DNA of 64,000 bases from an uncultured Alphaproteobacteria bacterium (GTDB lineage: Bacteria > Pseudomonadota > Alphaproteobacteria > UBA8366 > GCA-2717185): NCBI GenBank assembly GCA_943788635.1, contig CALSRA010000014.1:31385-95384 (forward strand), in the 5' to 3' direction. The notes below the pieces were generated by a model. The model was not told where the DNA came from. It did no database searches and was given only the letters and a program-made list of their open reading frames with translations. Made by a program: the position numbers and the translations under genes. Every line of letters starts with the position of its first letter. The first letter of the stretch is position 1. Positions 43,307 through 52,919 of this stretch are shown here, piece by piece.

Positions 43307-44230
43307 TCACCCTTTCCAGAGGGGGCTGAACCGGGTGGCCACGATTTGATCATGGGGCACCGTTACATCGGTGAGACCCATCATTTGCGCAAACCGGTTC
43401 ATGCCGTTCGTGAATTCTTCGGTGACAGTCGGGTCGTAATAGGGCAGGTCGCGTTCGATCAGGCGCTGGATCAGTCCGGCCTCCGTTTCGGGGAACAGCT
43501 TGCGGCCGACATCGGCTGCGAGGGCCGGGTCGGCCTTCAGGGCATTCTGCGTCTTGACGATGGCGCGCACTGCGGCGGCGACGGTGTCCGGCTGTTCGGC
43601 AATCAGCCTGTCCGTTGTGACCAGCGCTGGTTGGGTGAAGTGAAAGGCGGCCGACGGCCCGTCGCCGCGACGGACATCCAGCACAATACTGGCGACACCG
43701 CTGGTGACGGCTTTTTCGGCTGCCATGCCGTTGGCCCATAACCCGTCGATGGTGCCCGCCGCCAGCGCATCGACCGCGGCAACGCCGAAGGATACGCCCT
43801 TGGCCACGCCGCCGGACAGGGGCGCGATCTGAATACCTTCGGCTTGGGTATCGATACCGGCTTCCTTCAGCAGCCCGCGGAAGCCCAGGTCGACCCCGTT
43901 GGCGGCAACGAGGCGCCGTCCACTCAGCGCCGACAGGTCGCCGCGTTCGACGTTGAGGTCGGCGCGCATCATCAGGAACCAGTACATGCCCTGTGACAGC
44001 GAACAGACTAGTTTGGAGCCCGCCCAGTGCGGAAACGCGCCAAGTGGCGCATGTGCCGAACCGGCAACGAAATCGACCTTGCCGTCCCGCAGGGCTTCGA
44101 AGGTGGCCGGAACCGGGTGGATCATCTCGAGTTCCATATCGATCCCTTCCTCGCGGAAGAACCCCAGTTCGATGGCCGCAATGGCGGGAAAATAAGAATT
44201 GGACACCAGGTCCGGCAAGGCAATTTTCAA
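43307..44230 (-). CDS. NMT1/THI5-like substrate-binding protein without a signal peptide
   Basis: A 307-residue protein with the NMT1-type periplasmic-binding fold: SYFPAIAAIELGFFREEGID, LRDGKVDFVAGSAHAPLGAF and a C-terminal half with LIERDLPYYDPTVTEEFTNG. Close relatives bind thiamine precursors, taurine or aromatic compounds for ABC transporters. Here the frame starts directly at the first strand (MKIALPDLVSN) with no hydrophobic signal, and no upstream in-frame start supplies one. No ABC permease or ATPase is nearby. It may therefore act in the cytoplasm as a ligand carrier or as an enzyme like yeast THI5. It is 7 bp from the flavoprotein gene. Confidence 0.82.
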   Translation of the reverse strand: MKIALPDLVSNSYFPAIAAIELGFFREEGIDMELEMIHPVPATFEALRDGKVDFVAGSAHAPLGAFPHWAGSKLVCSLSQGMYWFLMMRADLNVERGDLSALSGRRLVAANGVDLGFRGLLKEAGIDTQAEGIQIAPLSGGVAKGVSFGVAAVDALAAGTIDGLWANGMAAEKAVTSGVASIVLDVRRGDGPSAAFHFTQPALVTTDRLIAEQPDTVAAAVRAIVKTQNALKADPALAADVGRKLFPETEAGLIQRLIERDLPYYDPTVTEEFTNGMNRFAQMMGLTDVTVPHDQIVATRFSPLWKG

Positions 44231-44318
44231 GACAGGTTTCTCCCGGGGCTGAAGGGCGTTGTTGAAAGCGTAACCGATTTAACCGGCCGCTGTCTCCTGC
44301 GCTGCCGGGGACGAAAGG

Positions 44319-46304
44319 TTACGCGACCGCTTCCAGGGCGACGCGGTTGCGGCCGTCCTGTTTTGCGCGATACAGGGCGGCATCGGCGCGGTGGATCATG
44401 TCGTCTTCGCTGTCGTCGGGGCGCATTTCCGTAACACCGAAGCTTGCGGCCAGGTGTCCGATCTCGGCGAAGTCATGTGTTGCGACCGCATCACGCAGAT
44501 GTTCCGCGAAAACGCCCGCGCCTTCCAGGTTGGTTTCCGGGCAAACGATCATGAATTCCTCGCCGCCCCAGCGGCCCAGTATATCGGCGCTGCGGATATG
44601 CGCCTGAATCAGCCAAGACAGGCCGACCAAGACTTCGTCGCCCTTCTGGTGGCCATGGCTGTCGTTGACCTGCTTGAAATGGTCGATATCGAAAATGATA
44701 ACCGATAGCGGGTGCCCGTAGCGTTTGGCCCGGGCGATTTCGTGTTCGAATGTTTCGTCCAGTTTGAGCCGGTTGGGCAGGCCCGTGAGGCGGTCGGTTT
44801 CCGACAGGACTTCAATATGTTTCTTGTCGGAGATGTCATAGCGCAGCGAGGTGAAGCCGGCATAGTTTCCGTCACTGTCAAAATCGGGTTCCACCGTGAT
44901 GTCGACCCAATAGGCGCTGCCGTCTTTTGCCTGGCTCATGAATTCACCGGACCATGATTTCCCGGCCAGCGATGCGTTTCTCAATTCACGATAGATCTCC
45001 CGGGGCGTATCCGGATGGCTGAACAGGGCATGCGTCTGGCCGATCAATTCTTCCTTCGGGTATTTCGATATCTTGGCGAAGGCGTCGGATGCGTAGGTTA
45101 TGATCCCGTTGGCATCGGCGCGTGACATGATGACGTGGCGGTCGATGATGTCGAGCTGACGTTGCAGGACATCACGGGCATCCCGCAATTCGCTTGTGCG
45201 TTCTGCGACCCGGCGTCGCAAATTCCGGGCGATCAGCAACAGGCCAAGGCTGAGCAGCGCCAGCCCGGCCGCAACGCCGGTTACCCAGCGTGCCCAGTCG
45301 GGGATCTTGCGCGGGGGAATCAGGTGGTCCCTGTAATCGATTCCGGTCAGGGTCGCGTCAGCGATTTCCGGCTGCTGGGTGCGATAGATGGCTGCGATTT
45401 CATTGAACCGTTCGCGATTCATATGTCCGACTTCGATCAGCTTTGGCAGAATCATTCTTCTTGTAATGCGTGCTTCGAATTGCAGGTGATCACGGCTGTT
45501 CCTGGTATCGTACTGCTTTATCAGCCAGTCGATTACCTTCGCCGGGTTTTCCAGCGCATACTTCCAGCCGCGGATCGAAGCCCGGCGAAAGCGCTGGGCG
45601 ATATTCGGTCGATCCCGCATCATAGCGGCGCTGGTAAACAGCATGTCGCCATAGAAATCGATGCCGTAATTGAGCGGATTCAGGATGCGGAGCGATACGT
45701 CTCTGTTTTCGTAATAGAACGGATGGATCGTCTGATAGGCCGCCACGGCATCAGTCTTTCCGTCCAGCAGGGCGTCGTCGCGGAAATTCTGGGGCAGGTG
45801 GATGATGTCGCTGTCGACGATGCCTTCCTGTTGGAACAGGGCGGTGATCGCGGCGTCATTGACATTCCGCTGGCGCATGACCCGTTTCCCGCGGAGGTCC
45901 TCTGGGTCATGGATATTGTCTTCCGCCCGGGTCAGCAGGACCAGTGGTGAATGCTGAAAGATTGCGGCGAGGACGACGACCGGTTCACCGCGCAACCGGT
46001 GCAGAATCAGGTTGGTGTCGGAAACCCCGAAATCCGCGTTGCCGCGTAATATGCTGTCGATTGGCGATTCTGCGGGGTCGTGTTCCAGGATATCAACGTC
46101 GAGGTCTTCCTCGGCATAGAACCCCTTTTCCTTTGCCGCATAGTATCCGGCAAACTGAAACTGATGGTACCAGTTAAGCCGTAATACAACCTTTTCGGCA
46201 GACAGGGCGTTGCCCGTCTGTCCGAAAACCAGCAGGGTGATGAACACCGCCGCCGCGACGCACCAAGTTCGATCTAGTCCCCTCATAGAGAAGAAACGTA
46301 CCAT
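44319..46304 (-). CDS. Sensor diguanylate cyclase: periplasmic NMT1 domain, PAS, GGDEF
   Basis: A 661-residue membrane protein. A signal anchor (VAAAVFITLLVFGQTGNAL) is followed by a periplasmic NMT1-like domain (LRLNWYHQFQFAGYYAAKEK), a transmembrane helix near residue 345-365, a PAS domain (ITYASDAFAKISKYPKEELI) with its C-terminal cap, and a GGDEF domain with the active motif GRWGGEEF. An R-x-x-D inhibitory site (RSAD) sits five residues before GGEEF. It should make c-di-GMP in response to a small ligand bound outside. It lies upstream of, and on the same strand as, the signal-less NMT1-like protein, so the two may recognise similar ligands. Confidence 0.92.
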   Translation of the reverse strand: MVRFFSMRGLDRTWCVAAAVFITLLVFGQTGNALSAEKVVLRLNWYHQFQFAGYYAAKEKGFYAEEDLDVDILEHDPAESPIDSILRGNADFGVSDTNLILHRLRGEPVVVLAAIFQHSPLVLLTRAEDNIHDPEDLRGKRVMRQRNVNDAAITALFQQEGIVDSDIIHLPQNFRDDALLDGKTDAVAAYQTIHPFYYENRDVSLRILNPLNYGIDFYGDMLFTSAAMMRDRPNIAQRFRRASIRGWKYALENPAKVIDWLIKQYDTRNSRDHLQFEARITRRMILPKLIEVGHMNRERFNEIAAIYRTQQPEIADATLTGIDYRDHLIPPRKIPDWARWVTGVAAGLALLSLGLLLIARNLRRRVAERTSELRDARDVLQRQLDIIDRHVIMSRADANGIITYASDAFAKISKYPKEELIGQTHALFSHPDTPREIYRELRNASLAGKSWSGEFMSQAKDGSAYWVDITVEPDFDSDGNYAGFTSLRYDISDKKHIEVLSETDRLTGLPNRLKLDETFEHEIARAKRYGHPLSVIIFDIDHFKQVNDSHGHQKGDEVLVGLSWLIQAHIRSADILGRWGGEEFMIVCPETNLEGAGVFAEHLRDAVATHDFAEIGHLAASFGVTEMRPDDSEDDMIHRADAALYRAKQDGRNRVALEAVA

Positions 46305-46378
46305 CCGCTGCGAAGCGGCGAAATGACCCGGTGCGTCCGCAACGCCGGTGCGTATTCACGAATCCGTGATGTGGCGGG

Positions 46379-46753
46379 TTACACCGGAAGCTTGGTCGAC
46401 TGCCACGCCACCATGCGCCAGGTGCCGTTCTGGTTCTGGTAGACATCGGTGAACCGGACCCCGAATGATTTTGGAGTACCGTTCGAGTCTATGCTGATCT
46501 GTGTAACGCCGGTCAGCACAACCGTGTCACCGAGATCCTGTGCGACAACATCGGATGGGATGACCGAGGTGTAGACCGTGGCACCCGATTCCATGTTCTC
46601 GATCAGGCTCTGCTTTGTGTCCAGGCGGGCCGAGGAATGGGTATAGATCAGATCCTTGCACAACAGGTTGTTCAGCTTGGCGATATCCTTGTCCGCCATG
46701 GCCTGCATGCGTTCTTTATCCAGCGCAATAATGCGGTCGCCATTCTCGCTCAT
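46379..46753 (-). CDS. NTF2-like (DUF4440-type) protein
   Basis: A 124-residue NTF2-fold protein. ALDKERMQAMADKDIAKLNN and LCKDLIYTHSSARLDTKQSL are the first helices and strand of the DUF4440-like group; the C-terminal strand is GTWRMVAWQSTKLPV. Such proteins bind small ligands or act as isomerases. It is divergent from the thioredoxin-fused gene, so the two share a 180-bp intergenic region. No catalytic residue can be assigned. Confidence 0.85.
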   Translation of the reverse strand: MSENGDRIIALDKERMQAMADKDIAKLNNLLCKDLIYTHSSARLDTKQSLIENMESGATVYTSVIPSDVVAQDLGDTVVLTGVTQISIDSNGTPKSFGVRFTDVYQNQNGTWRMVAWQSTKLPV

Positions 46754-46930
46754 CGGGGTCTCCCTTGGTTATTTGTCTTTCTGTGACGGAATAGCGTGAA
46801 CTGTAGCGGCATCGGTACTGCGGCGGCAATTCCGCCTGCGCAACGGCCCGGCGGACTGTTTCGCGATTTCCCGTGCGATGGTGCCCGCGCCCCGGTAACC
46901 TGTTCCAAACGCATAACATTGGAGAGGCAC

Positions 46931-48377
46931 ATGGGCACGGAAGCAGATTTATCGGATGGTCTCGTCGCCATCGTCAAGCGGGATTGCCCGACATGCGAAC
47001 TGGTCGCGCCGGTGCTGGCGCGCCTGGCCGGGGCTGCGGACCTGACGATCTATACGCAGGACGACCCGACCTTTCCCGAAGGTCTCGCCGGGGTGACGGA
47101 CGACCTGTCGCTGGACGTATCGCACAGTCTGGGTGTCGAGATCGTGCCGACGCTAATCCGCTATCGCGGCGGTATTGAGGTAGGTCGCACCTATGGCTGG
47201 GATCAGTCGGAATGGGCCACGCTGACCGGGCTGAACGATATAGGCGCGGATTTGCCCGCGTTCCGGCCGGGCTGCGGTGCGCTGAATGTCGATCCGTCGA
47301 AACTGACCGAATTGAAGATCCGCCACGGAGAAACCGGTATCACCGCGCGCGCGGTTTCCATTGGCGAACAGGAAGACGATATCGAAGCCTGCTTCGACCG
47401 GGGCTGGAGCGATGGGCTGCCCGTCGTGCCGCCGACCGCCGCCCGGGTGATGAACATGCTGATGGGTACATCGCGCGACCCGGCCGAGGTGCTGGGCGAT
47501 ATGCCGCCGCTGCTCACCCCCTGCACGGTGGAGAAAGTGGCGATTAACGCGGTTATGGCCGGGTGCAAGCCGGAATACCTGCCGGTCGTGCTGGCGGCGG
47601 TGGAAGCGGTGCTGGACCCGTTATTCGGGCTGCATGGGGTGATCGCGACCACGCGCTATGTCGGCCCGGTGATCGTCGTCAATGGGCCCGTCGCCAAACG
47701 CATCGGCATGAACGCCAAGGGCAACGCGCTGGGGCAGGGTAACCGCGCCAATTCGACCATCGGTCGGGCGCTGCAACTGACCATCCGCAATGTCGGTGGC
47801 GGCATCCCGGGCGGGGTGGATCGCGCCGCATTGGGCAACCCGGGCAAACACACCTATTGCTTCGCGGAGGATGAGGAAGGTTCGGCCTGGACGCCGCTGA
47901 CTGTCGATCAGGGGCTGGACGCGGGCACGGATGCGGTAACGGCATTCGCCGGATACGGTCTGCAGGGCGTGGTGGATGAACGCGCGCGTACGCCGGAGGA
48001 GCTGGCGGCCAGCTTTGCCGCAAGTCTGCGGGTTTCCGACAACGTCAACAAGTTCCCGGCGCCCCGATTGCCTGGTCGTGATCTGCCCGGAACACGAAAT
48101 CACCTTCATGCGCGGCGGCTGGGACAAAGACCGCGTACGCCGCGAATTGATGGAACGCCTGACCCTGCCCTATGACGAGGTAAAGGTCGGCGCGGGCGGT
48201 GTTGCCACCGGGGCCGGGCCGGAATGGGAAGGCAAGATGGTCCCGAAATTTGGCGAAGGCTGCCTGCTGATCGTTCGCGCCGGCGGCGGGGCGGGGAAAT
48301 TCTCCGGCATCATCGGCGGCTTCTCCCCGCGTAGCCCGGTTGCGAGTAACCCGGTGACGAAACCGGTGCGGGGCTAG
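46931..48377 (+). pseudogene. Thioredoxin-fused protein associated with UGSC selenoproteins; one frameshift
   Basis: The first ~105 residues form a thioredoxin-like domain with CPTC at 19-22 (KRDCPTCELV) and a cis-proline in EIVPTLIRYRG near residue 73. A long domain of about 370 residues follows. Its best-conserved parts are GWSDGLPVVPPTAARVMNML, CTVEKVAINAVMAGCKPEYL, ATTRYVGPVIVVNGPVAKRI and HTYCFAEDEEGSAWTPL. From memory, proteins of this type occur beside UGSC-family selenoproteins in several phyla, usually without a thioredoxin domain; their activity is unknown. An extra C in the run near 48063 shifts the frame after NVNKFPAP; correction continues as DCLVVICPEHEITFMRGGWD to the stop at 48377. 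The GlcG-like gene follows 61 bp later. Confidence 0.75.
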
Positions 48378-48438
48378 GGCGAGGGGATGCATCAATACGA
48401 TCTGTCAAACTGTGTTGACACAGATAGGACCCGAAAAA

Positions 48439-48864
48439 ATGGCGGATAAATTAGGATTGGACGAGGCGCGCATCATGGTGGACGCGATGCTGACGGAAGC
48501 GTCGAAACGGGGACTCAATTTTGCCGGGGCAGTGACCGATGCCGGCGGCGACCTGATTCATCTGTCGCGCATGGATAACGCTTCGGCGCTCAACGCGCGC
48601 ATGAGTTTCCACAAGGCCTATACGGCGGTGAAGTGGAAACGGAACACGCGCGCCATCCAGGACCGGCTTTTCGATATGAGTCTTGGCGATAACCGGCGGG
48701 AAATCAGCTGGTTTTGTGATCCGATGTATACGCCTGTCTGGGGCGGCATTTTGTTGACGTCATCCACTGGTACCATCCTGGGGGCGCTGGGAGAAAGCGG
48801 CGGCACTGCCGAACAGGATGAGGAAATCGGCCAGATCGCCGCTAAAATCTTCGAGGAGATGTAA
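48439..48864 (+). CDS. GlcG/HbpS-like heme-degrading or heme-binding family protein
   Basis: A 141-residue protein of the PF03928 family. LDEARIMVDAMLTEASKRGL and AGAVTDAGGDLIHLSRMDNA open the fold, FHKAYTAVKWKRNT carries the usual lysine-rich helix, and TGTILGALGESGGTAEQDEE ends it with the conserved G-x-S-G-G. Family members include the extracellular heme sensor HbpS and the glycolate-linked GlcG; many are uncharacterised oxidative-stress proteins. Start ATG 48439 gives the family N-terminus. It lies 61 bp after the thioredoxin-fused gene on the same strand and may be co-expressed. Confidence 0.85.
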   Translation: MADKLGLDEARIMVDAMLTEASKRGLNFAGAVTDAGGDLIHLSRMDNASALNARMSFHKAYTAVKWKRNTRAIQDRLFDMSLGDNRREISWFCDPMYTPVWGGILLTSSTGTILGALGESGGTAEQDEEIGQIAAKIFEEM

Positions 48865-49078
48865 GTCCCGCGAATAAGCCGTTATGGGGGGCAGTATGAG
48901 ATGAATGTTCATTCTATCTGTCGCCGCAGCTTTCCAATGAAGCCGCTGACCGCCATGCCGTTTGCTTGTTGAAGCGGGGCTATACTTGGCAAACGAAGTG
49001 ATTTTCGTTTTCCCCTACAGTTTCGTGCCAGTAGTTTCGTGACGAAAGCATTATCGGCGTAGCTGCCCGCGATAACCC

Positions 49079-49711
49079 TCACCGTCGTCCCTGACCGAAA
49101 CTTTCGCCGCCGTCTTCCATGAACGCGCGCTCTTCCTCGGTGCTTGCCCGGCCGAGGATTGCGTTGCGGTGCGGGAAGCGGCCGAAGCGGGCGACGATGT
49201 CGCGGTGGCGGCCCCAGCCTGTAATGCTGCGTTCGATGTTGGGATGCCATTCGCGGGGCGCCGATTTCAGCATGTCATGCATTAACGCGATGCCTCTGTC
49301 GTGGTCTTCGACCTGTTCGGCATGATGGAGCGGGTGGTAGAGCCATATGCGGGCCACCGGATGCAGCGGTTTGTCCAGGCCGTTGTCGATGGCCCGGTTG
49401 ACGACCTCGAACGCCCGCGGGTCGCCCAGATAGGCATCCGGCGTGCCCCGGTGAATATTGCGGGTGAACTGGTCGAGCAACAGGATCAGCGCCAGGGCGC
49501 CATTCGATGTTGTCTCCCAATCGGACAGTTCCCCGTCACATGCGCGGGGAATGAGCGCGCCGAAGCGGGACCGGATTTCATCATCGACGGCCGTGCCGCC
49601 GTCATACCACCATTCGCGGCGGGTACTGGCGGCTTCCGGATCATGCAGGCTTTCGCCCAGCCAGAAGGCGGTGATCTCGTCGATGGTTTTATCCGTGGTT
49701 TGTGTGCTCAC
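49079..49711 (-). CDS. DUF924 family protein
   Basis: A 210-residue, all-helical protein of the DUF924 family. It has the typical ALALILLLDQFTRNIHRGTP block with D-Q-F-x-R-N and WLYHPLHHAEQVEDHDRGIA later. The structure of members resembles tetratricopeptide folds, and the function is unknown. The start is a GTG at 49711 (VSTQTTDKTID); the frame extends to 49924 but that part overlaps the upstream gene on the same strand and lacks family character. The ORF ends at 49079 with an arginine-rich tail. Confidence 0.88.
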   Translation of the reverse strand: MSTQTTDKTIDEITAFWLGESLHDPEAASTRREWWYDGGTAVDDEIRSRFGALIPRACDGELSDWETTSNGALALILLLDQFTRNIHRGTPDAYLGDPRAFEVVNRAIDNGLDKPLHPVARIWLYHPLHHAEQVEDHDRGIALMHDMLKSAPREWHPNIERSITGWGRHRDIVARFGRFPHRNAILGRASTEEERAFMEDGGESFGQGRR

Positions 49712-49746
49712 GATAGATTGCCTGCGGCCGGGATGCGCATGGTGCC

Positions 49747-51032
49747 CTAGAAGAACACATAGGAGCGAACGACCACATTCTTGCGGCACGGCGCGTCCAG
49801 CGACACGGTCGGGTCGACGCAGGCGGTGTGGAACGACCAGCGTGATACCGACCCATCGGTGACGGAATCGTAGCATTTGAGCATCGACACCTCCGTCGGC
49901 GTCTGCCGGGGAAGCCAGTACCATTCGTGGTCGGCGCGATAGGTGAAGCGGGTGGTCTCCCCGACCCGATCGTCATAGACGCGGTAGTTGTTGATATAGG
50001 GCTGGTCCGCGAAGGACGGCCAGGCGCAGAGCACGAAGGGAAACTGCTCGACCGTTTCCATCGGCTTGGCGAGGTTGATCGACATGAACCGCCGCGACAT
50101 CTTCGCGTCCGCCTCCGCTTCGGTGTAATGCTGCTCGCGCCCGAAGTTCGCAGGTTCCGGGTCAGCAGCTCCGCGGCAGCGCACCCGGCCGCTGTTATCG
50201 TTCAGGTCGTTGTGCACAAGGTTGGCGTAATTCGCGTTCACGCCGGGGTTCTTCGCGTCCTGGTCCTCGGTGCGGTCGCCGTGTAATCCTTGTCGAAGAC
50301 ATCGTGGTTGTAGACGAGGGCGTCCGTCGCGCCCGGGAAGAAGTCCAGCAGCAGCTTTTCGATTTCCGGATAGAACACGCGCTCCACGTCGCCGGAATCG
50401 TAGAAATTCGCGCATTTGGATTCCAGATGCGCCAGCGAGACGCCCCAACTTGTCCATGCATTCCGGGCTGTCGGCCCGCAGAGCCCGGATGGTATTCTGA
50501 AATCCGCCGCGCGTCGCGCATGACCTGCGGGAAATACAGGCTCCGCCGCCGGTTATCGCTCTTCGTTCTGGCGCAGCAGCTGCGGCTTCGGCCGCGCGCG
50601 CCGGGTCCCGCCACAGCGTCGTTGGACGGTACAATGGAATAGGTCGGTTGCTCGTAGCACGGTATAAGCGCAGGGGCAGCGCCACGCCGCCTTCCGGGCG
50701 CTTCAATGTTGTTCGCCCGGATGTAGGCGATGCATTCGTCGTAGTCGCGAAAGCCGAGACCCCATTTGGTCTCGATCGGACCGGGGGCGCGTTGTCGATC
50801 ATGTCGATGACCGTCTTGCCCTTCGCCCCCGGCGATCTGCGCCAGCGCGGCTTCTATCGCCGCCGCCGTGCCCGCAGTCGCCGTTCCGGTCGAACGACAT
50901 ATAGGAGAGTCCACCATTTGCCGCGATGGGCGGCGGCTGCCCTTCGGTACGCTGGAGAGTCGGTACATAGGTGGATGAATTGGTGTCAATGTCCGTCGCA
51001 ACCTGGATTTTACTGGAATCACGCTGGTTCAT
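49747..51032 (-). pseudogene. CmcJ/NvfI-family oxidoreductase, several frameshifts
   Basis: The parts lie in three frames. The N-terminus is AMNQRDSSKIQVATDIDTNS and GGLSYMSFDRNGDC. A central portion includes ETKWGLGFRDYDECIAYIRA. The C-terminal 200 residues are in one frame: NPGVNANYANLVHNDLND has the metal-binding H-x-D, and MLKCYDSVTDGSVSRWSFHT and the terminal RSYVFF are typical of the CmcJ/AsaB/NvfI group. Those enzymes are 2-oxoglutarate-dependent or related oxidoreductases in natural-product and fatty-acid-like pathways. Intermediate segments match only after correcting at least three single-base indels between 50180 and 50960. Restored length is about 425 residues. Whether the gene is functional depends on sequence quality. 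Confidence 0.7.
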
Positions 51033-51220
51033 GGCAGCCTCCCGATTATCGCTTCTGACCTGCATACATCACTTTAGTGACGAAGATGCGTAAGCATCAA
51101 TGGTGTTCTACGTTCCAGCCGCGTATGCAGCGGGTCAGCTTGACGCCTTGTGTAATCCCCCCTTAAACCCGGGATGCACGATCTGATACCCTGAAAAGAA
51201 TAATCTAGGCGGGAGGTGCG

Positions 51221-51829
51221 ATGTATTTTTCCATTCTTATTCATGACGAGCCTGGTTCAGCGGATTTGCGCGATGAATATCGTAAGGCGCATCTGGATTA
51301 CCTGAAGGAATTCGATACGCAGACCCTGTTCGCCGGGCCGTTTACGACTGATGATGAATCGGCGGACCTGGGCAGTTTGCGGCTGATTGACCTGCCCGAC
51401 CGGGCCGCCGCCGAAAAGCAAATTGCCGACGAACCCTATGTCACCGGCGGCGTGCAGAAGCGCTGGAGCATCCATCGCTGGAAACCGGCACTGCCGTTCA
51501 GCTGGCGCGATTGTCCGCGCAGCGAGGGCAATATCCAGGCGCTGTTTTATGGTCTCGACCGTCCGGGCGGCACGGCAACCCGCGAGGAGCACCGGGCGGC
51601 GCATCAGGCCTATCTTAGCGAACATGCCGACCAGATCATGATGCGGGGGCCGGTGCTCAACGAGGCCGGAACGGAATCTATCGGAAATGTCTGGCTGCTG
51701 GATTTGCCGAATTTGGATGCGGGCCGCAGTCTGGTAAACAATGAGCCATATAACAAAGCCGGGCTGTATCAGGATGCCACTCTCCATCGATGGCGTTTCG
51801 GGCGGGTCTTCGACCGTTTCAAGGTCTGA
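51221..51829 (+). CDS. Tandem YCII-related domain protein
   Basis: A 202-residue protein made of two similar halves. Each half has the YCII ferredoxin-like pattern: the first starts MYFSILIHDEPGSADLRDEY and includes LFAGPFTTDDES, and the second starts NIQALFYGLDRPGGTATREE and includes MMRGPVLNEAGTES. Both end in a tryptophan/arginine-rich strand (WSIHRWKPAL; ATLHRWRFGR). YCII proteins are small isomerase or hydrolase-like proteins, and the histidine/aspartate usually conserved in the single-domain proteins is only partly kept. It is the first gene of a rightward operon with aldo/keto reductase, nitroreductase and the UGSC protein, with gaps of 75, 49 and 53 bp. Confidence 0.85.
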   Translation: MYFSILIHDEPGSADLRDEYRKAHLDYLKEFDTQTLFAGPFTTDDESADLGSLRLIDLPDRAAAEKQIADEPYVTGGVQKRWSIHRWKPALPFSWRDCPRSEGNIQALFYGLDRPGGTATREEHRAAHQAYLSEHADQIMMRGPVLNEAGTESIGNVWLLDLPNLDAGRSLVNNEPYNKAGLYQDATLHRWRFGRVFDRFKV

Positions 51830-51904
51830 GGGTTTTTTGCGCCTGCTCGTGGTCAATGCCGGTTTTCGCTGTATCAGGCAGAAATAAGAAGGAAGATTAA
51901 AGCC

Positions 51905-52870
51905 ATGGAATATACGACATTGGGAAGAACCGGCCTGAAGGCAAGCGTCGCTGGCCTTGGTTGTGGCGGTAATGCCCGGCTCGGCCTGCAACGGGGCAAG
52001 TCGGAGGCCGAGGCGGTGGCGCTGGTGCAGCGCGGCCTGGACCTTGGGGTAAACCTTCTGGACGGCGCGGCGGCGTACAAGACCGAACATGTGATCGGCA
52101 AGGCGGTCAAGGGATACGACCGCGACAAACTGATCCTCACGACCAAGTGCAACCCTGCAGCGGCGGGGGAACTCCGCCCGGTTGAGGATATCGTGGAAAG
52201 CCTCGACAATTCGCTGCGCGAACTCGGCCAGGACTATGTCGACGTCTTTTTCTTTCATGCGGTTCATCCAAAACACTATGCCGAAGTGCGGGACCGGATC
52301 GCACCGGTGCTGCAGCGCGAACAGGAAAAGGGCAAGTTCCGGTTTTTGGGCGTTACCGAAACACCGCCCAATGACCCGATCCAGGAAATGGGATCCCAGG
52401 CCGCACAGGACGGCATCTGGGATGTGATGATGATCGGCTTCCATATGCTGAACCAGACGCCACGGGTGCGCATGCTGCCGCATATCATCAAGAACAACAT
52501 CGGCACGCTTGCGATGTTTGTCGTGCGCAATATTTTCAGCGTCCCCGGGCGTCTGCAGGAAGAAATCCAGGGCAAGATCGACGAAGGAAAACTGCCCGAA
52601 TGGCTGGCAAAGGAAAAAGATCCGCTTGGCTTCCTCATCCACGAAGCCGGGGCACAAAACCTGATCGACGCCGCTTATCGCTATGCCCGTCATGAACCGG
52701 GCTGCGATGTTATCCTGTTCGGCACGTCGAGCATTGACCATCTCGAAGCAAACATCGATTCCATACTCCGTCCGCCATTGCCGGAAGTGGATCGCAAAAG
52801 GCTGAACGAGCTGTTCGGCGATGTCGAAGGCATGGGGTTGGACGTCCCTGAACGCAAGAAGGCGGGCTGA
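51905..52870 (+). CDS. Aldo/keto reductase
   Basis: A 321-residue TIM-barrel NADPH-dependent reductase of the AKR superfamily. The catalytic tetrad region includes LLDGAAAYKTEHVIGKAV (Asp, Tyr), LILTTKCNPAA (Lys) and VFFFHAVHP (His). The family lid region is partly different from typical AKRs: MIGFHMLNQTPRVRMLPHII replaces the standard strand ending with S-N. It may act on an aldehyde or ketone produced from the compound handled by the operon. It has no membrane segment. It is 75 bp after the YCII gene and 49 bp before the nitroreductase gene. Confidence 0.9.
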   Translation: MEYTTLGRTGLKASVAGLGCGGNARLGLQRGKSEAEAVALVQRGLDLGVNLLDGAAAYKTEHVIGKAVKGYDRDKLILTTKCNPAAAGELRPVEDIVESLDNSLRELGQDYVDVFFFHAVHPKHYAEVRDRIAPVLQREQEKGKFRFLGVTETPPNDPIQEMGSQAAQDGIWDVMMIGFHMLNQTPRVRMLPHIIKNNIGTLAMFVVRNIFSVPGRLQEEIQGKIDEGKLPEWLAKEKDPLGFLIHEAGAQNLIDAAYRYARHEPGCDVILFGTSSIDHLEANIDSILRPPLPEVDRKRLNELFGDVEGMGLDVPERKKAG

Positions 52871-52919
52871 CGCTATCCCCTGGCCATCCTGAAATTCGAA
52901 GATTTAAAAGGAATTAAAC

